Source: an uncultured Tenacibaculum sp.
Lineage (GTDB): Bacteria > Bacteroidota > Bacteroidia > Flavobacteriales > Flavobacteriaceae
Length of the DNA: 40,250 nucleotides
NCBI GenBank assembly: GCA_947504185.1
Contig: CANNGJ010000026.1
Coordinates: 1 to 40,250, forward strand
Direction: 5' to 3'
Below the pieces are notes generated by a model, which made no database searches, was not told the origin of the DNA, and saw only the letters and a list, made by a program, of their open reading frames with translations. The translations under genes were made by a program, and so were the position numbers. Positions 8,283 through 16,982 of the stretch are shown here, in pieces (the first letter of the stretch is position 1; each line of letters opens with the position of its first letter).

Positions 8283-8315
8283 CACAAAACAACTTACGCA
8301 AGAAACAAAAAAAAT

Positions 8316-8741
8316 ATGGCTTCACATACAGTTACCACAGTTTGGAAAGAAAATATGCAATTTGAAACTGATAATCCGAGCGGACATAAAGTATTAATTG
8401 ACACATCAGAAGAAAATGGTGGAAACAACACTGGTTTAGGACCAAAAGCAATGATGTTATCTTCTTTAGCTGGTTGCTCAGGATTAGATGTAGTTTCTTT
8501 ATTAAAAAAAATGCGTGTTTCAATAGATGATTTTAAAATAGAAACATCAGGGGAATTAACAGAGGAGCACCCTAAATATTATGATAAAGTTTCTGTTGAC
8601 TATCATTTTTATGGAACTAACTTAAACGAAGATAAAATCACTAAAGCTGTTGATTTATCTATAGAAAAATACTGTGGAGTCATGGAAATGTTTAGAAAAT
8701 TTGCTGAAATAACAACAAGCATTCACTTTCATAATAAGTAA
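8316..8741 (+). CDS. OsmC/Ohr-family protein
   Basis: The 141-residue protein is of the OsmC family, thiol-dependent peroxidases that reduce organic hydroperoxides (YhfA/YhfA-like branch). Cys54 in SLAGCSGLDVV and Cys120 in IEKYCGVM are at the family positions for the peroxidatic and resolving cysteines. The start is placed at ATG 8316 because the frame upstream to 8250 encodes an unconserved Cys/Lys-rich stretch and would cross the palindrome and likely promoter; from 8316 the protein has the usual family length and N-terminal beta hairpin. It is divergent from the AhpD-like gene and followed 14 bp later by recJ, with which it may share a transcript. Confidence 0.88.
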   Translation: MASHTVTTVWKENMQFETDNPSGHKVLIDTSEENGGNNTGLGPKAMMLSSLAGCSGLDVVSLLKKMRVSIDDFKIETSGELTEEHPKYYDKVSVDYHFYGTNLNEDKITKAVDLSIEKYCGVMEMFRKFAEITTSIHFHNK

Positions 8742-8755
8742 AAGCGACAATTGCT

Positions 8756-10441
8756 ATGCGCTGGAAATTAAAACCAGAACCTAATAAAGAAAAAGTAGCC
8801 ACTCTTTCTAAAGAATTATCAATCGATAAAACTTTGGCTAAAATTTTAGTGCAACGTAATATTGATTCTTTTGATAAAGCAAAGAAATTTTTTCGACCAT
8901 CTTTGGAAGATTTACATGATCCTTTTTTAATGAAGGATATGGATATTGCTGTAAAGAGGATTGAAAAAGCGATTGCTAACAACGAAAATATTTTAGTGTT
9001 TGGCGATTATGATGTAGACGGTACTACTGCTGTTTCTTTAATGTCTTCCTATTTAAAAACAATTCACCCAAATATTGCAACCTATATTCCTGATAGATAT
9101 GCCGAAGGCTACGGGGTTTCATACATGGGAATTGATTACGCCTATGATAATGATTTCTCTTTAATTATCGCATTAGATTGTGGTATAAAGGCTATCGATA
9201 AAGTAGCCTACGCATCTAAAAAAAATATTGACTTTATTATCTGCGATCATCACAAACCTGGAGCTGAAATTCCAAAAGCTATAGCGGTTTTAAATCCTAA
9301 GCAAATAGACTGTAACTACCCATATGACGAACTGTGTGGTTGTGGTGTTGGATTTAAATTGATTCAGGCGTTGGATTCTAAAAGAAATCAAACTATAAAT
9401 GATTTGATTGAATATTTAGATCTGGTAGCTACAGCAATTGCGGCAGATATTGTTCCGATGACTGGCGAAAATAGAACTTTAGCTTATTTTGGGTTACAAG
9501 TTATCAATTCGCAACCAAGAAACGGAATTAAAGCCATTATTCATCAATTGCAAAAAAAGGAACTAACTATTACTGATGTTGTTTTTATTATCGCTCCGCG
9601 AATAAATGCTGCAGGAAGAATGAGGCATGGAAATCATGCGGTTGAATTATTAACTGAACTAGATTTTGATTCAGCTATAGAATTTGCCTCTTCTATAGAA
9701 AAGTTTAATTCTGACAGGAAAGAATTAGACAAAAAAATTACGCAGGAAGCTCTACTTCAGATTGAAGAAAACGAAGAAACTGAAAAATTCACTTCAGTAG
9801 TTTTTGATGAAAATTGGCACAAAGGAGTTATCGGAATTGTAGCTTCAAAATTAATAGAAACTTATTATAGACCAACATTAGTATTCACAAAAAGTGGTGA
9901 TAAATTAGCAGCATCGGCAAGATCCGTAAGAGGGTTTGATGTGTATAATGCACTAGAACAATGCTCTGAATTTATTGAGCAATTTGGCGGACATAAATAT
10001 GCTGCGGGCTTAACCTTACTTCCTGAACAGTACGAGAATTTTAAAAACAAATTTGAAGAAGTAGTTTCATCAACTATTGATAAACAATTATTAATTCCTG
10101 AAATTACTATTGATACAGAAATTGACTTATCTGAAATTACTCCTAAATTTTACAGAATAATTCAGCAAATGGCTCCTTTTGGCCCACAAAACATGAAACC
10201 TATTTTCTCTACTACTTCTGTAAGAGATAACGGTTATGGAAAACAAGTTGGCGCAGATAAAAGTCATTTAAAACTAAACATTATTTATGGCTCTGACAGA
10301 AAAACGTATGGAGCTATTGGTTTTGGCTTAGGGAATAAACTACCTGTAATTCAAAATGATTTCGACATCGCATATACTTTAGATGAAAATACTTGGAATA
10401 ACCATACCTCAATTCAACTTTCTTTAAAAGATCTAAAATAA
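8756..10441 (+). CDS. recJ: Single-stranded-DNA-specific exonuclease RecJ
   Basis: The 561-residue enzyme degrades single-stranded DNA 5' to 3' and acts in recombination repair (RecF pathway), mismatch repair and base excision repair. The DHH phosphoesterase motifs are intact: DYDVDGT at 84-90, ALDCGI at 139-144, DHH at 164-166, and the downstream PRINAAGRM motif. The DHHA1 part carries FGGHKYAAGLTL, and the C-terminal third is the OB-like RecJ_OB domain. The length is normal for Bacteroidota RecJ. The start at 8756 keeps the expected N-terminal leader (MRWKLKPEP), which is typical of this clade. Confidence 0.96.
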   Translation: MRWKLKPEPNKEKVATLSKELSIDKTLAKILVQRNIDSFDKAKKFFRPSLEDLHDPFLMKDMDIAVKRIEKAIANNENILVFGDYDVDGTTAVSLMSSYLKTIHPNIATYIPDRYAEGYGVSYMGIDYAYDNDFSLIIALDCGIKAIDKVAYASKKNIDFIICDHHKPGAEIPKAIAVLNPKQIDCNYPYDELCGCGVGFKLIQALDSKRNQTINDLIEYLDLVATAIAADIVPMTGENRTLAYFGLQVINSQPRNGIKAIIHQLQKKELTITDVVFIIAPRINAAGRMRHGNHAVELLTELDFDSAIEFASSIEKFNSDRKELDKKITQEALLQIEENEETEKFTSVVFDENWHKGVIGIVASKLIETYYRPTLVFTKSGDKLAASARSVRGFDVYNALEQCSEFIEQFGGHKYAAGLTLLPEQYENFKNKFEEVVSSTIDKQLLIPEITIDTEIDLSEITPKFYRIIQQMAPFGPQNMKPIFSTTSVRDNGYGKQVGADKSHLKLNIIYGSDRKTYGAIGFGLGNKLPVIQNDFDIAYTLDENTWNNHTSIQLSLKDLK

Positions 10442-10465
10442 TTATTTAGAACAAGTCTAAATAAT
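10441..10465. repeat. Inverted repeat between recJ and the next gene
   Basis: ATTATTTAGA (10441-10450) pairs perfectly with TCTAAATAAT (10456-10465) across loop ACAAG. It starts at the last base of the recJ stop codon and ends 3 bp before the -7 element at 10469. It may be a weak terminator or an operator; the lack of a long T-run argues against a strong terminator. Confidence 0.45.
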
Positions 10466-10468
10466 TTA

Positions 10469-10476
10469 TATATTTG
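10469..10476 (+). promoter_or_regulatory. Candidate promoter -7 element of the 10496 gene
   Basis: TATATTTG matches TAnnTTTG exactly, 20 bp before the ATG. An inverted repeat covers the -20 to -40 region instead of a clear -33 element. Confidence 0.5.
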
Positions 10477-10495
10477 TCTTCTTATCAAAAATATT

Positions 10496-10840
10496 ATGGA
10501 AGGCATTAAAAAAATATATTCTAATGATATTGGGATTTCTTTTGAATGGAAAGACTCGAATTCTAACTTAACTCAAATCATTTTTAGAGACACTGGTTTT
10601 CATTTAAATGAAAACGAGATAGAAGAATTCTTAGAAAAAATATCAGACTCTAAGGAGCAAAAAAACTGTGCTACCTGTACCAAAGGAGATGACTGTAAAT
10701 CAATTTTATTACAAACACCATCAAGTAAAGTAAGTATGGCTGTTTCTAAAATAGAATTAGGTCAAATAGATGATTTAATAAAAGGGACTCTATTCCAAAT
10801 AAGATTGAATAATTATTTAGACAGTTTGTGTAAAAATTAA
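10496..10840 (+). CDS. Hypothetical protein with four cysteines
   Basis: The 114-residue soluble protein has no signal peptide. It starts with a beta-rich half (ISFEWKDS, LTQIIFRDTGFHL), has a Cys cluster in the middle (CATC at about 58-61, Cys67 in GDDCK) and a helical C-terminus ending in SLCKN. The CxxC plus a nearby cysteine could bind a metal or be redox-active; no known domain is recognised. It has its own promoter-like element and ends inside a very strong bidirectional terminator, so it looks like a separate expressed gene rather than part of the recJ unit. Confidence 0.7.
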   Translation: MEGIKKIYSNDIGISFEWKDSNSNLTQIIFRDTGFHLNENEIEEFLEKISDSKEQKNCATCTKGDDCKSILLQTPSSKVSMAVSKIELGQIDDLIKGTLFQIRLNNYLDSLCKN

Positions 10841-10876
10841 AAGAGCTTGCAAAAACTTGCAAGCTCTTTTAATTTT
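10835..10876. terminator. Bidirectional terminator with an 18-bp perfect stem
   Basis: The left arm (10835-10852) and right arm (10857-10874) are perfectly complementary over 18 bp, with loop AAAC; core AAGAGCTTGCAA. The stop codon of the plus-strand gene (10838-10840) lies inside the stem and the minus-strand stop (10875-10877) starts right after it. Confidence 0.9.
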
Positions 10877-11924
10877 ATTTCTCTTTAATCAAGTACATGT
10901 ATACCGGATAATGATCACTATATCCTCCAGTATATTTCCCCCAAGAAAAGCTTCTAAAAGGATATCCTTTATAACGTCCTTTTTTCTGAGTTAAAAAACG
11001 CTTATTAAAAATTCCTGATTTAAACATTTTAAAAGAAGAAAAATCTTTTTCTCCTTTATCTAACAAGGGAGAAGTAATTAAGATTTGGTCAAATAAATTA
11101 ATGTTATCTCTATATCCTAATGTATTAAACCCTCTACGAAACATATTTTCATAAGGATTATATAAATCTCCTTCTTTTACATTTTTCTTTTTTGCTTTCG
11201 CTTTTAAAACAGTTTTGATACTAGAATTGATAGGGTCATCATTAAAATCTCCCATAACAATTATTTTAGCATTAGAGTCATCCTCTTTAATCTTCTCTAT
11301 TATCTGAGTTACTTTATATGCTGCTTTTTCACGCAATGGTCTACTTTTAGCCTCACCTCCTCTACGAGATGGCCAGTGATTTACAATTACATGTACCAAC
11401 TCGTCATCTAAATACCCTGACACCCATAAAATATCACGAGTATATACTTTTCTGTTTTCGCTATATATATTAGGATTGAAAGCTTCAAAATGAATAGGTT
11501 TAAAATATCTTTTCTGATATAGTAAAGCTACATCAATACCTCTTTTATCAGGAGAATCGAAATGTATAATTCCGTAACGCTTTTTCTTTAACTTATCGGT
11601 AGCAACTAAATCTTCTAATACTTTTTTATTCTCAACCTCTACAACTCCAATAAGAGCAGGACTTGTTTTAGCTTTATCAGCTCCTAATTGTAATAAAACA
11701 TCAGATAATTTTTCTAGTTTATCGTTATATACTTTTTCTCTATCCCCCTTCAATTCCATCATTGGACTTGCTTCATCATTTTTCTCCAAGTCATTAACCG
11801 TATCAAAAAGGTTTTCTAAATTATAAAAACCTACGGTTCTAATTTTATATTCTTTTTGTCCTTGCTGAGCGAATGATGAAATCGACACAAGAACTACAAT
11901 TAAAAGTGATGCTATTTTTTTCAT
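10875..11924 (-). CDS. Secreted endonuclease/exonuclease/phosphatase-family protein
   Basis: The 349-residue protein has a signal peptide (MKKIASLLIVVLVSISSFAQ, cut near residue 20) and an EEP (DNase I/exonuclease III-like) domain. Visible active-site elements are N35 and E37 in FYNLENLFD, E96 in VVEVEN, His183 in NHWPSRRGG, D226/N228 in MGDFNDDP, and D337/H338 in SDHYPV. This is a metal-dependent phosphodiesterase that should act in the periplasm or outside the cell, on nucleic acids or other phosphoesters; sequence cannot decide between them. It is divergent from the TonB receptor and DUF5689/lamin-tail lipoprotein genes, an arrangement that supports a role in scavenging. An element at 11943-11950 could be its promoter. 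Confidence 0.88.
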   Translation of the reverse strand: MKKIASLLIVVLVSISSFAQQGQKEYKIRTVGFYNLENLFDTVNDLEKNDEASPMMELKGDREKVYNDKLEKLSDVLLQLGADKAKTSPALIGVVEVENKKVLEDLVATDKLKKKRYGIIHFDSPDKRGIDVALLYQKRYFKPIHFEAFNPNIYSENRKVYTRDILWVSGYLDDELVHVIVNHWPSRRGGEAKSRPLREKAAYKVTQIIEKIKEDDSNAKIIVMGDFNDDPINSSIKTVLKAKAKKKNVKEGDLYNPYENMFRRGFNTLGYRDNINLFDQILITSPLLDKGEKDFSSFKMFKSGIFNKRFLTQKKGRYKGYPFRSFSWGKYTGGYSDHYPVYMYLIKEK

Positions 11925-11942
11925 TTAATAAAATTTACGCGG

Positions 11943-11950
11943 CAAAAATA
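11943..11950 (-). promoter_or_regulatory. Candidate promoter -7 element of the EEP-family gene
   Basis: Read on the minus strand: TATTTTTG, an exact TAnnTTTG match about 19 bp before the start codon. A CAAA at 11966-11969 could be a closely spaced -33 TTTG. Confidence 0.4.
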
Positions 11951-12036
11951 AAACAAAATTTAAGCCAAAAAACTATTACTCATAAAATAATACATCTCAT
12001 AATGTTAATTTAACATAACCTTTCCTCAAAATTTGT

Positions 12037-12044
12037 TAATTTTG
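12037..12044 (+). promoter_or_regulatory. Candidate promoter -7 element of the TonB receptor operon
   Basis: TAATTTTG, followed by CG, matches TAnnTTTG exactly and lies 67 bp before the ATG at 12112. Confidence 0.5.
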
Positions 12045-12111
12045 CGTCCCTTTTCTAATTTCTAATTTGGAAATAGGATTAATCAATTAAATATTTTATA
12101 AACAATCATTT

Positions 12112-14907
12112 ATGAGAAATTTTACATTATCAATGTTACTGATTTTTTCAAGCATATTTGCTATGAATGCTCAGAATATTGTAAAAGGAATCGTGATAAA
12201 TAGCGATTCTGAAAAACCTCTACAAGGTGTTTCTGTAAGTGTAAAAGATGTTAATAGCACTACTGATGCTAATGGCGCTTTTACATTAAACGACCTAGCC
12301 GACGGAAGACAAGTTGTAGTTGTATCTTTTAACGGGTTTGAAACCCAGAATTTTCCAGTTCAATTATCAGGCAAAGAAGTTGATCTAGGTACTATCTTAA
12401 TGTATGAAGATATATCTGAAGACCAAGACTTAAGTACAATTACTATTACTGATGATGAATTAAGTGATGATGCAAGTTCTGCAGATAATATTTCTGGATT
12501 ACTACAAGCTTCTAGAGATTTATACTTACGTACTGCAGCATTTGAATGGAGTTCATCTTTTTACAGAATTAAAGGTTTAGATTCTGAAAACGGTAAGGTT
12601 CTTATAAATGGAGTTGAAATGAATAAACTATACAACGGTCGTCCACAATGGAGTAACTGGGGTGGTTTAAATGATGTTTTAAGAAACCAAGAATTCAGTA
12701 ATGGTTTAGCGCCTTCTAACTACACTTTTGGTGGAGTTTTAGGTTCTACAAACATTAATACTCGTGCTTCTGAATACAGAGAAGGAGGAAGAATTAATTA
12801 TGCTTCATCAAACAGAAGCTATTCTCACCGTTTAATGGCGATGTATGCATCTGGTTTAATGGAAAACGGATGGGCAATAACAGCTTCAGGAAGTAAAAGA
12901 TATGCAGATGAAGGGTTTACTGATGGAACTTCTTATAATGCACATTCTATCTTTGTTTCTTTAGAAAAGCAAATTAACAAAAACCATAGCTTAAACTTTA
13001 CTGCTATTCAAGCTCAGAATAACAGAGGTAAATCTGCAGCTAATACAGATCAAGTTTATGATATTAAAGGAATTAAATACAATCCTTATTGGGGATATCA
13101 AAATGGAAAAATCAGAAATTCTCGTATAAAGAGAGTTGACGAACCTATTGTAATGTTAAATCATTATTGGAACATAGGAGATAAAACTACATTAAACACT
13201 GGTGTAGCATATCAATTTGGTGAAATAGGAAATAGTCGTATTGATTTTAATGGTGGTAGCGACCCTAGTCCTACTTACTATAGAAATTTACCAAACTTCT
13301 ACCTAAATAATCCTAATGACCCTAATAACCCTAGTACTGAAGATTATGCTAATGCTTATAAGTCTTTAGTAAATTTTCAAAATGATGGACAATTAAACTG
13401 GCTTGATTTATACGAAGGAAATAGAAATGAAGGAAACAACGCTAGATTTGCACTTTACGAAGATCGTAATGATGACAAACAGTTAACTGTAAACACTATT
13501 TTAAATACAGAATTAACTGATAACATTACATTAAACGGAAGTTTAGAATATAGAAAATTAGATTCAGAGAATTTTGCAAATGTTTTAGATTTATTTGGAG
13601 CTACTGGTTATTTAGACATCAATAAATTTGGAGATCCTTCGAAAGATGATTTTCAAAACGATTTATTAAATCCTAATAGAGTAGCAAGAGAAGGTGATAG
13701 ATTTAAATACAATTACAATTTAGAATCTGAAGTATATGGTGGTTTTGCACAACTACAATTTAAATATAACAAAGTAGATTTCTACATTGCTGGTTCTGCT
13801 CATAACACTACACATCAAAGAGATGGTTTGTATAAAAATGGAATATTTCCTGGAGATGCAACCAACCCAGCAGTACCTAATTCTTTTGGTAAATCTAAAA
13901 AGTTAGACTTTTTTGGTTTTGGAGCTAAAGGGGGGGTAACTTATAAAATTTCTGGACGTCATTTATTAGACTTTAATGGAGGTTATATTAGTAAAGCACC
14001 ATCAATTCGTAATTCATTTGCAAACTCAAGATCAAACAATTTAACTGTTGCTGATGTAAGTAGTTTAGAAAATGAAAAAATAATGTCTTTTGATGCTAGT
14101 TATATTTTAAGAACTCCTTTCGTTACAGGTAGATTAACTGGATATTACACAGGGATACAAGATGCTACAGATATTGCATTCTTCTTTACTGGTGGTAATA
14201 ATTTATTTATCCAAGAAATTGTAACAGGAATAGATAAAAAACATATTGGAGCTGAATTAGGTATTGAAGCACAAGTATTATCTACACTTAAATTAAAAGC
14301 CGCTGCTAACTTTGGCCAGTATACTTATGACAACAATCCAAATGTAGCTTTAGCTACAGAAATTAGTGGTGAATCTGAAGATAGAGGTTTTGACGAAAGA
14401 GGAGTTAGAGATTACGGGCAAGCAAGTCTTAAAGATTACAAAGTAGCTTCTGGACCGCAAAAAGCATACTCTTTTGGTTTTGAATATAGAGATCCTGAGT
14501 ATTGGTTTGTAGGTGTTACAGGAAACTATTTAGATGAAGCCTATGTTGATCCTTCACCTATTAAAAGAACAGCTTCTTTTATTTCTGATGATGGACAGCC
14601 TTTCCCTGGGTACGATCCTGCAGTAGCAAGACAATTATTAGCTCAAGAAAAATTTGATGGATATTTCACATTAAACGCTATTGGAGGTAAAACTTGGAAA
14701 GTAGGTAAAAACAAATACGTTGGTTTCTTTGCAAGTGTGAGTAATATACTTGATAAAGAATTTAAAACAGGAGGATATGAGCAAGGTCGTACAGCTAACT
14801 ACGAGTTAGAGAAAAATGACCAAGCTGAAGGAAATGATAATTTTGGTAGCAAATACTGGTATGGTAGAGGTGCTACTTACTTCTTAAATGTAAATTATAG
14901 ATTTTAA
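12112..14907 (+). CDS. TonB-dependent receptor with N-terminal CarboxypepD_reg-like domain
   Basis: The 931-residue outer-membrane receptor has a signal peptide ending at about residue 20 (FAMNAQ), then a carboxypeptidase-regulatory-like beta-sandwich domain (about 22-105: VKGIVINSDSEKPLQGVSV, GAFTLNDLADG), a plug domain (about 115-235: RIKGLDSENGKVLINGVEM), and a 22-strand-type beta barrel ending in the canonical terminal Phe (LNVNYRF). It should import a substrate with energy from TonB-ExbBD. There is no SusD gene; the next gene encodes a DUF5689/lamin-tail lipoprotein in the place a SusD-like surface partner would hold. The substrate is not evident from sequence; neighbours suggest nucleic-acid fragments or phosphoesters. 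Confidence 0.92.
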   Translation: MRNFTLSMLLIFSSIFAMNAQNIVKGIVINSDSEKPLQGVSVSVKDVNSTTDANGAFTLNDLADGRQVVVVSFNGFETQNFPVQLSGKEVDLGTILMYEDISEDQDLSTITITDDELSDDASSADNISGLLQASRDLYLRTAAFEWSSSFYRIKGLDSENGKVLINGVEMNKLYNGRPQWSNWGGLNDVLRNQEFSNGLAPSNYTFGGVLGSTNINTRASEYREGGRINYASSNRSYSHRLMAMYASGLMENGWAITASGSKRYADEGFTDGTSYNAHSIFVSLEKQINKNHSLNFTAIQAQNNRGKSAANTDQVYDIKGIKYNPYWGYQNGKIRNSRIKRVDEPIVMLNHYWNIGDKTTLNTGVAYQFGEIGNSRIDFNGGSDPSPTYYRNLPNFYLNNPNDPNNPSTEDYANAYKSLVNFQNDGQLNWLDLYEGNRNEGNNARFALYEDRNDDKQLTVNTILNTELTDNITLNGSLEYRKLDSENFANVLDLFGATGYLDINKFGDPSKDDFQNDLLNPNRVAREGDRFKYNYNLESEVYGGFAQLQFKYNKVDFYIAGSAHNTTHQRDGLYKNGIFPGDATNPAVPNSFGKSKKLDFFGFGAKGGVTYKISGRHLLDFNGGYISKAPSIRNSFANSRSNNLTVADVSSLENEKIMSFDASYILRTPFVTGRLTGYYTGIQDATDIAFFFTGGNNLFIQEIVTGIDKKHIGAELGIEAQVLSTLKLKAAANFGQYTYDNNPNVALATEISGESEDRGFDERGVRDYGQASLKDYKVASGPQKAYSFGFEYRDPEYWFVGVTGNYLDEAYVDPSPIKRTASFISDDGQPFPGYDPAVARQLLAQEKFDGYFTLNAIGGKTWKVGKNKYVGFFASVSNILDKEFKTGGYEQGRTANYELEKNDQAEGNDNFGSKYWYGRGATYFLNVNYRF

Positions 14908-14922
14908 AAAAAAACACTAAAA

Positions 14923-16902
14923 ATGAAAACAAAAAATATATTTAAATTCGTTGCAATATTTTTTATTGCTTTATCTTTTTCTTCTTGTGTAGAAGATGGA
15001 GATTACACAATTCCAACAGTAGGAGAAGACCAACAATACGCTAACTTAAAATCTTTAAGTGAAATTGCGGCATTGTACCAAGGTGATATTGTAGATTTTG
15101 ATGAAGACATTACTACTTTTGGTTATGTAATTTCTAACGATAGAGAAGGTAACTTCTTTAAATCTATAATTATTCAAGATAATCCTGAAAATCCAACAAT
15201 TGGTTTTGAGGTAAGGATTGACGATGTTAACCTAAATGCTAGATATAATGTAGGTAGAAAAGTTTACATTAAGCTTAAAGGACTAGCTTTAAGTAAATAC
15301 TTCACTACATTTCAATTTGGTGTAAGAGAAGGAAACAACGTAAATAGAATTGGACCTAATGACTATGTTAATTTTATTGACAGATCTTCTGAAATTGCTG
15401 ATATAGTACCTACTGTATTAAAAACAACAGAATTAACTGATTCGCACATTAACACATTAGTGAAAATTAACGATTTACAATCTGAAACACAAGGGTTAAC
15501 TTATGCAGATCCTACTAGCACCTTTTCTCAAAATAGATATTTTCAAAGTTGTGAAACTTTTGAAACAATTATTATGAGAACAAGTGGTTTTGCTGACTTT
15601 AAATCTTTACCTATTCCAGATAAAAAAGGAAGTGTTACTGCTATTTTAAATAAGTTTAGAGATGATTATCAATTATTAATAAGAGACACTAACGATGTTG
15701 ATTTAACAGAAGAATATGGATGTTTCAACAACCCAACTGCTGCATCTTTAGCAGATATCAAAGCATTATTTACAGGTACTGAAATTACAATTTCTCAAAA
15801 TTCTAAAATAAAAATTGTTATAACTTCTGATTTAGCGAAAGGTAATACTTCTAATCAAAATGCATTTGCTCAAGAAGGAACAACAGGTATCGCATTACGT
15901 TTTAGCGAAGCTTATGACCTAAATTTAGGTGATGAAATAGAAATCTCTGTAGGAGGTACAAAACTTAGCGAGTACAAAGGATTATTACAATTAAACTTAT
16001 CTAACTCAAACATCATTGGTAAAACAGCAGGAACTTTACCTACTCCAGAAGTGATTACAATAGCACAAGCTTTAACTGGTGATTATGAGAGTAGATTAGT
16101 TACTATTGAAGGAGTTCAGTTTAAAGATATTACTAAAATGTATTCTGGAGGAAACTCTTTTACTTCTGATTGTTCTGATGAGTTAAAAACTTACTTCAGA
16201 AGTGGTTCTACCTTTTCTAGTAATCAAGTAAGTGACAAAAAAGGTTCTTTAACTGGTGTTATGACCGATTTTGATGGAGCTCAAATCTACTTAAGAAGCG
16301 AAGCTGATGTTAACTTTACTGAAGACTATGCTTGTGGATCTACAGGTGGTGGTACTGGTTCTGGTGATGCAGATTTATTCATTTCTGAATATGCTGAAGG
16401 ATCTAGTAATCATAAATATATAGAAATATATAATGGTACTGGTGCTGCAGTTGACTTATCTAAATATCAAGTTTGGGGTTCTTCAAATGGTGGAGGATGG
16501 AAAGATGCTAGACAGTTACAATTAACTGGTACTTTAGCTGATGGTGATGTATTTGTTATTGCTACAGATCAAGCTGACACTACGATTCAAGCTCAAGCTG
16601 ATATGTCATTACCATATGAAAGTCCAGTTCACCACAATGGTGACGATGCCATTGGTTTAGCAAAAGATAATGGTTCTGGAACATATGAATTAATTGATGT
16701 TATTGGAGAACCAGATAATAGACCTTCTGATGGTTGGGACGTAGCTGGAGTTTCTAAAGCTACTAAAGATCATACACTAATTAGAAAAGCATCAGTTACA
16801 AAAGGTAATACTGATTGGGCTGCAAGTGCAGGAACAGATGCGGCTACTTCTGAGTGGGAAGTAAAAGATCAAAATGACTGGACTTCAGTAGGAGTAAGAT
16901 AA
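14923..16902 (+). CDS. Surface lipoprotein with two DUF5689 repeats and a lamin-tail-like domain
   Basis: The 659-residue protein has a lipobox ending at Cys22 (LSFSSC), so it is a lipoprotein; the acidic residues after Cys (CVEDGD) fit a surface-export signal of Bacteroidota. Two related halves follow, about 38-255 and 265-472, each ending in a similar block (DKKGSVTAIL..DVDLTEEYGC and DKKGSLTGVM..DVNFTEDYAC); these are DUF5689 repeats. After a Gly/Thr-rich linker, residues 482-659 form a lamin-tail-like domain (LFISEYAEGSSNHKYIEIYN, LSKYQVWG, ALGLAK-type HNGDDAIGLAK). Lamin-tail domains with OB-like domains occur in ExeM/NucH-type extracellular nucleases, so a nucleic-acid-binding role is a reasonable inference. 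It is 15 bp behind the receptor gene, clearly the same operon. Confidence 0.88.
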   Translation: MKTKNIFKFVAIFFIALSFSSCVEDGDYTIPTVGEDQQYANLKSLSEIAALYQGDIVDFDEDITTFGYVISNDREGNFFKSIIIQDNPENPTIGFEVRIDDVNLNARYNVGRKVYIKLKGLALSKYFTTFQFGVREGNNVNRIGPNDYVNFIDRSSEIADIVPTVLKTTELTDSHINTLVKINDLQSETQGLTYADPTSTFSQNRYFQSCETFETIIMRTSGFADFKSLPIPDKKGSVTAILNKFRDDYQLLIRDTNDVDLTEEYGCFNNPTAASLADIKALFTGTEITISQNSKIKIVITSDLAKGNTSNQNAFAQEGTTGIALRFSEAYDLNLGDEIEISVGGTKLSEYKGLLQLNLSNSNIIGKTAGTLPTPEVITIAQALTGDYESRLVTIEGVQFKDITKMYSGGNSFTSDCSDELKTYFRSGSTFSSNQVSDKKGSLTGVMTDFDGAQIYLRSEADVNFTEDYACGSTGGGTGSGDADLFISEYAEGSSNHKYIEIYNGTGAAVDLSKYQVWGSSNGGGWKDARQLQLTGTLADGDVFVIATDQADTTIQAQADMSLPYESPVHHNGDDAIGLAKDNGSGTYELIDVIGEPDNRPSDGWDVAGVSKATKDHTLIRKASVTKGNTDWAASAGTDAATSEWEVKDQNDWTSVGVR

Positions 16903-16922
16903 TCTCTTTATTATAAAATATT

Positions 16923-16954
16923 AAAAACCCAAGTTTTAAAACTTGGGTTTTTTT
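16923..16954 (+). terminator. Intrinsic terminator of the TonB receptor-lipoprotein operon
   Basis: Near-perfect palindrome: AACCCAAGTTTT joined to AAAACTTGGGTT, flanked by A and T runs (T tail 16948-16954). It follows the lipoprotein stop by about 20 bp. Confidence 0.88.
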
Positions 16955-16982
16955 ATGCATCTTTATGTCGTAAATAGTAATT

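Noticed and set aside
8250..8315. N-terminal extension of the OsmC gene from ATG 8250
   Set aside because: It would run across the palindrome and likely promoter, and the translated extension is Lys/Cys-rich and unlike the family. ATG 8316 fits family length.
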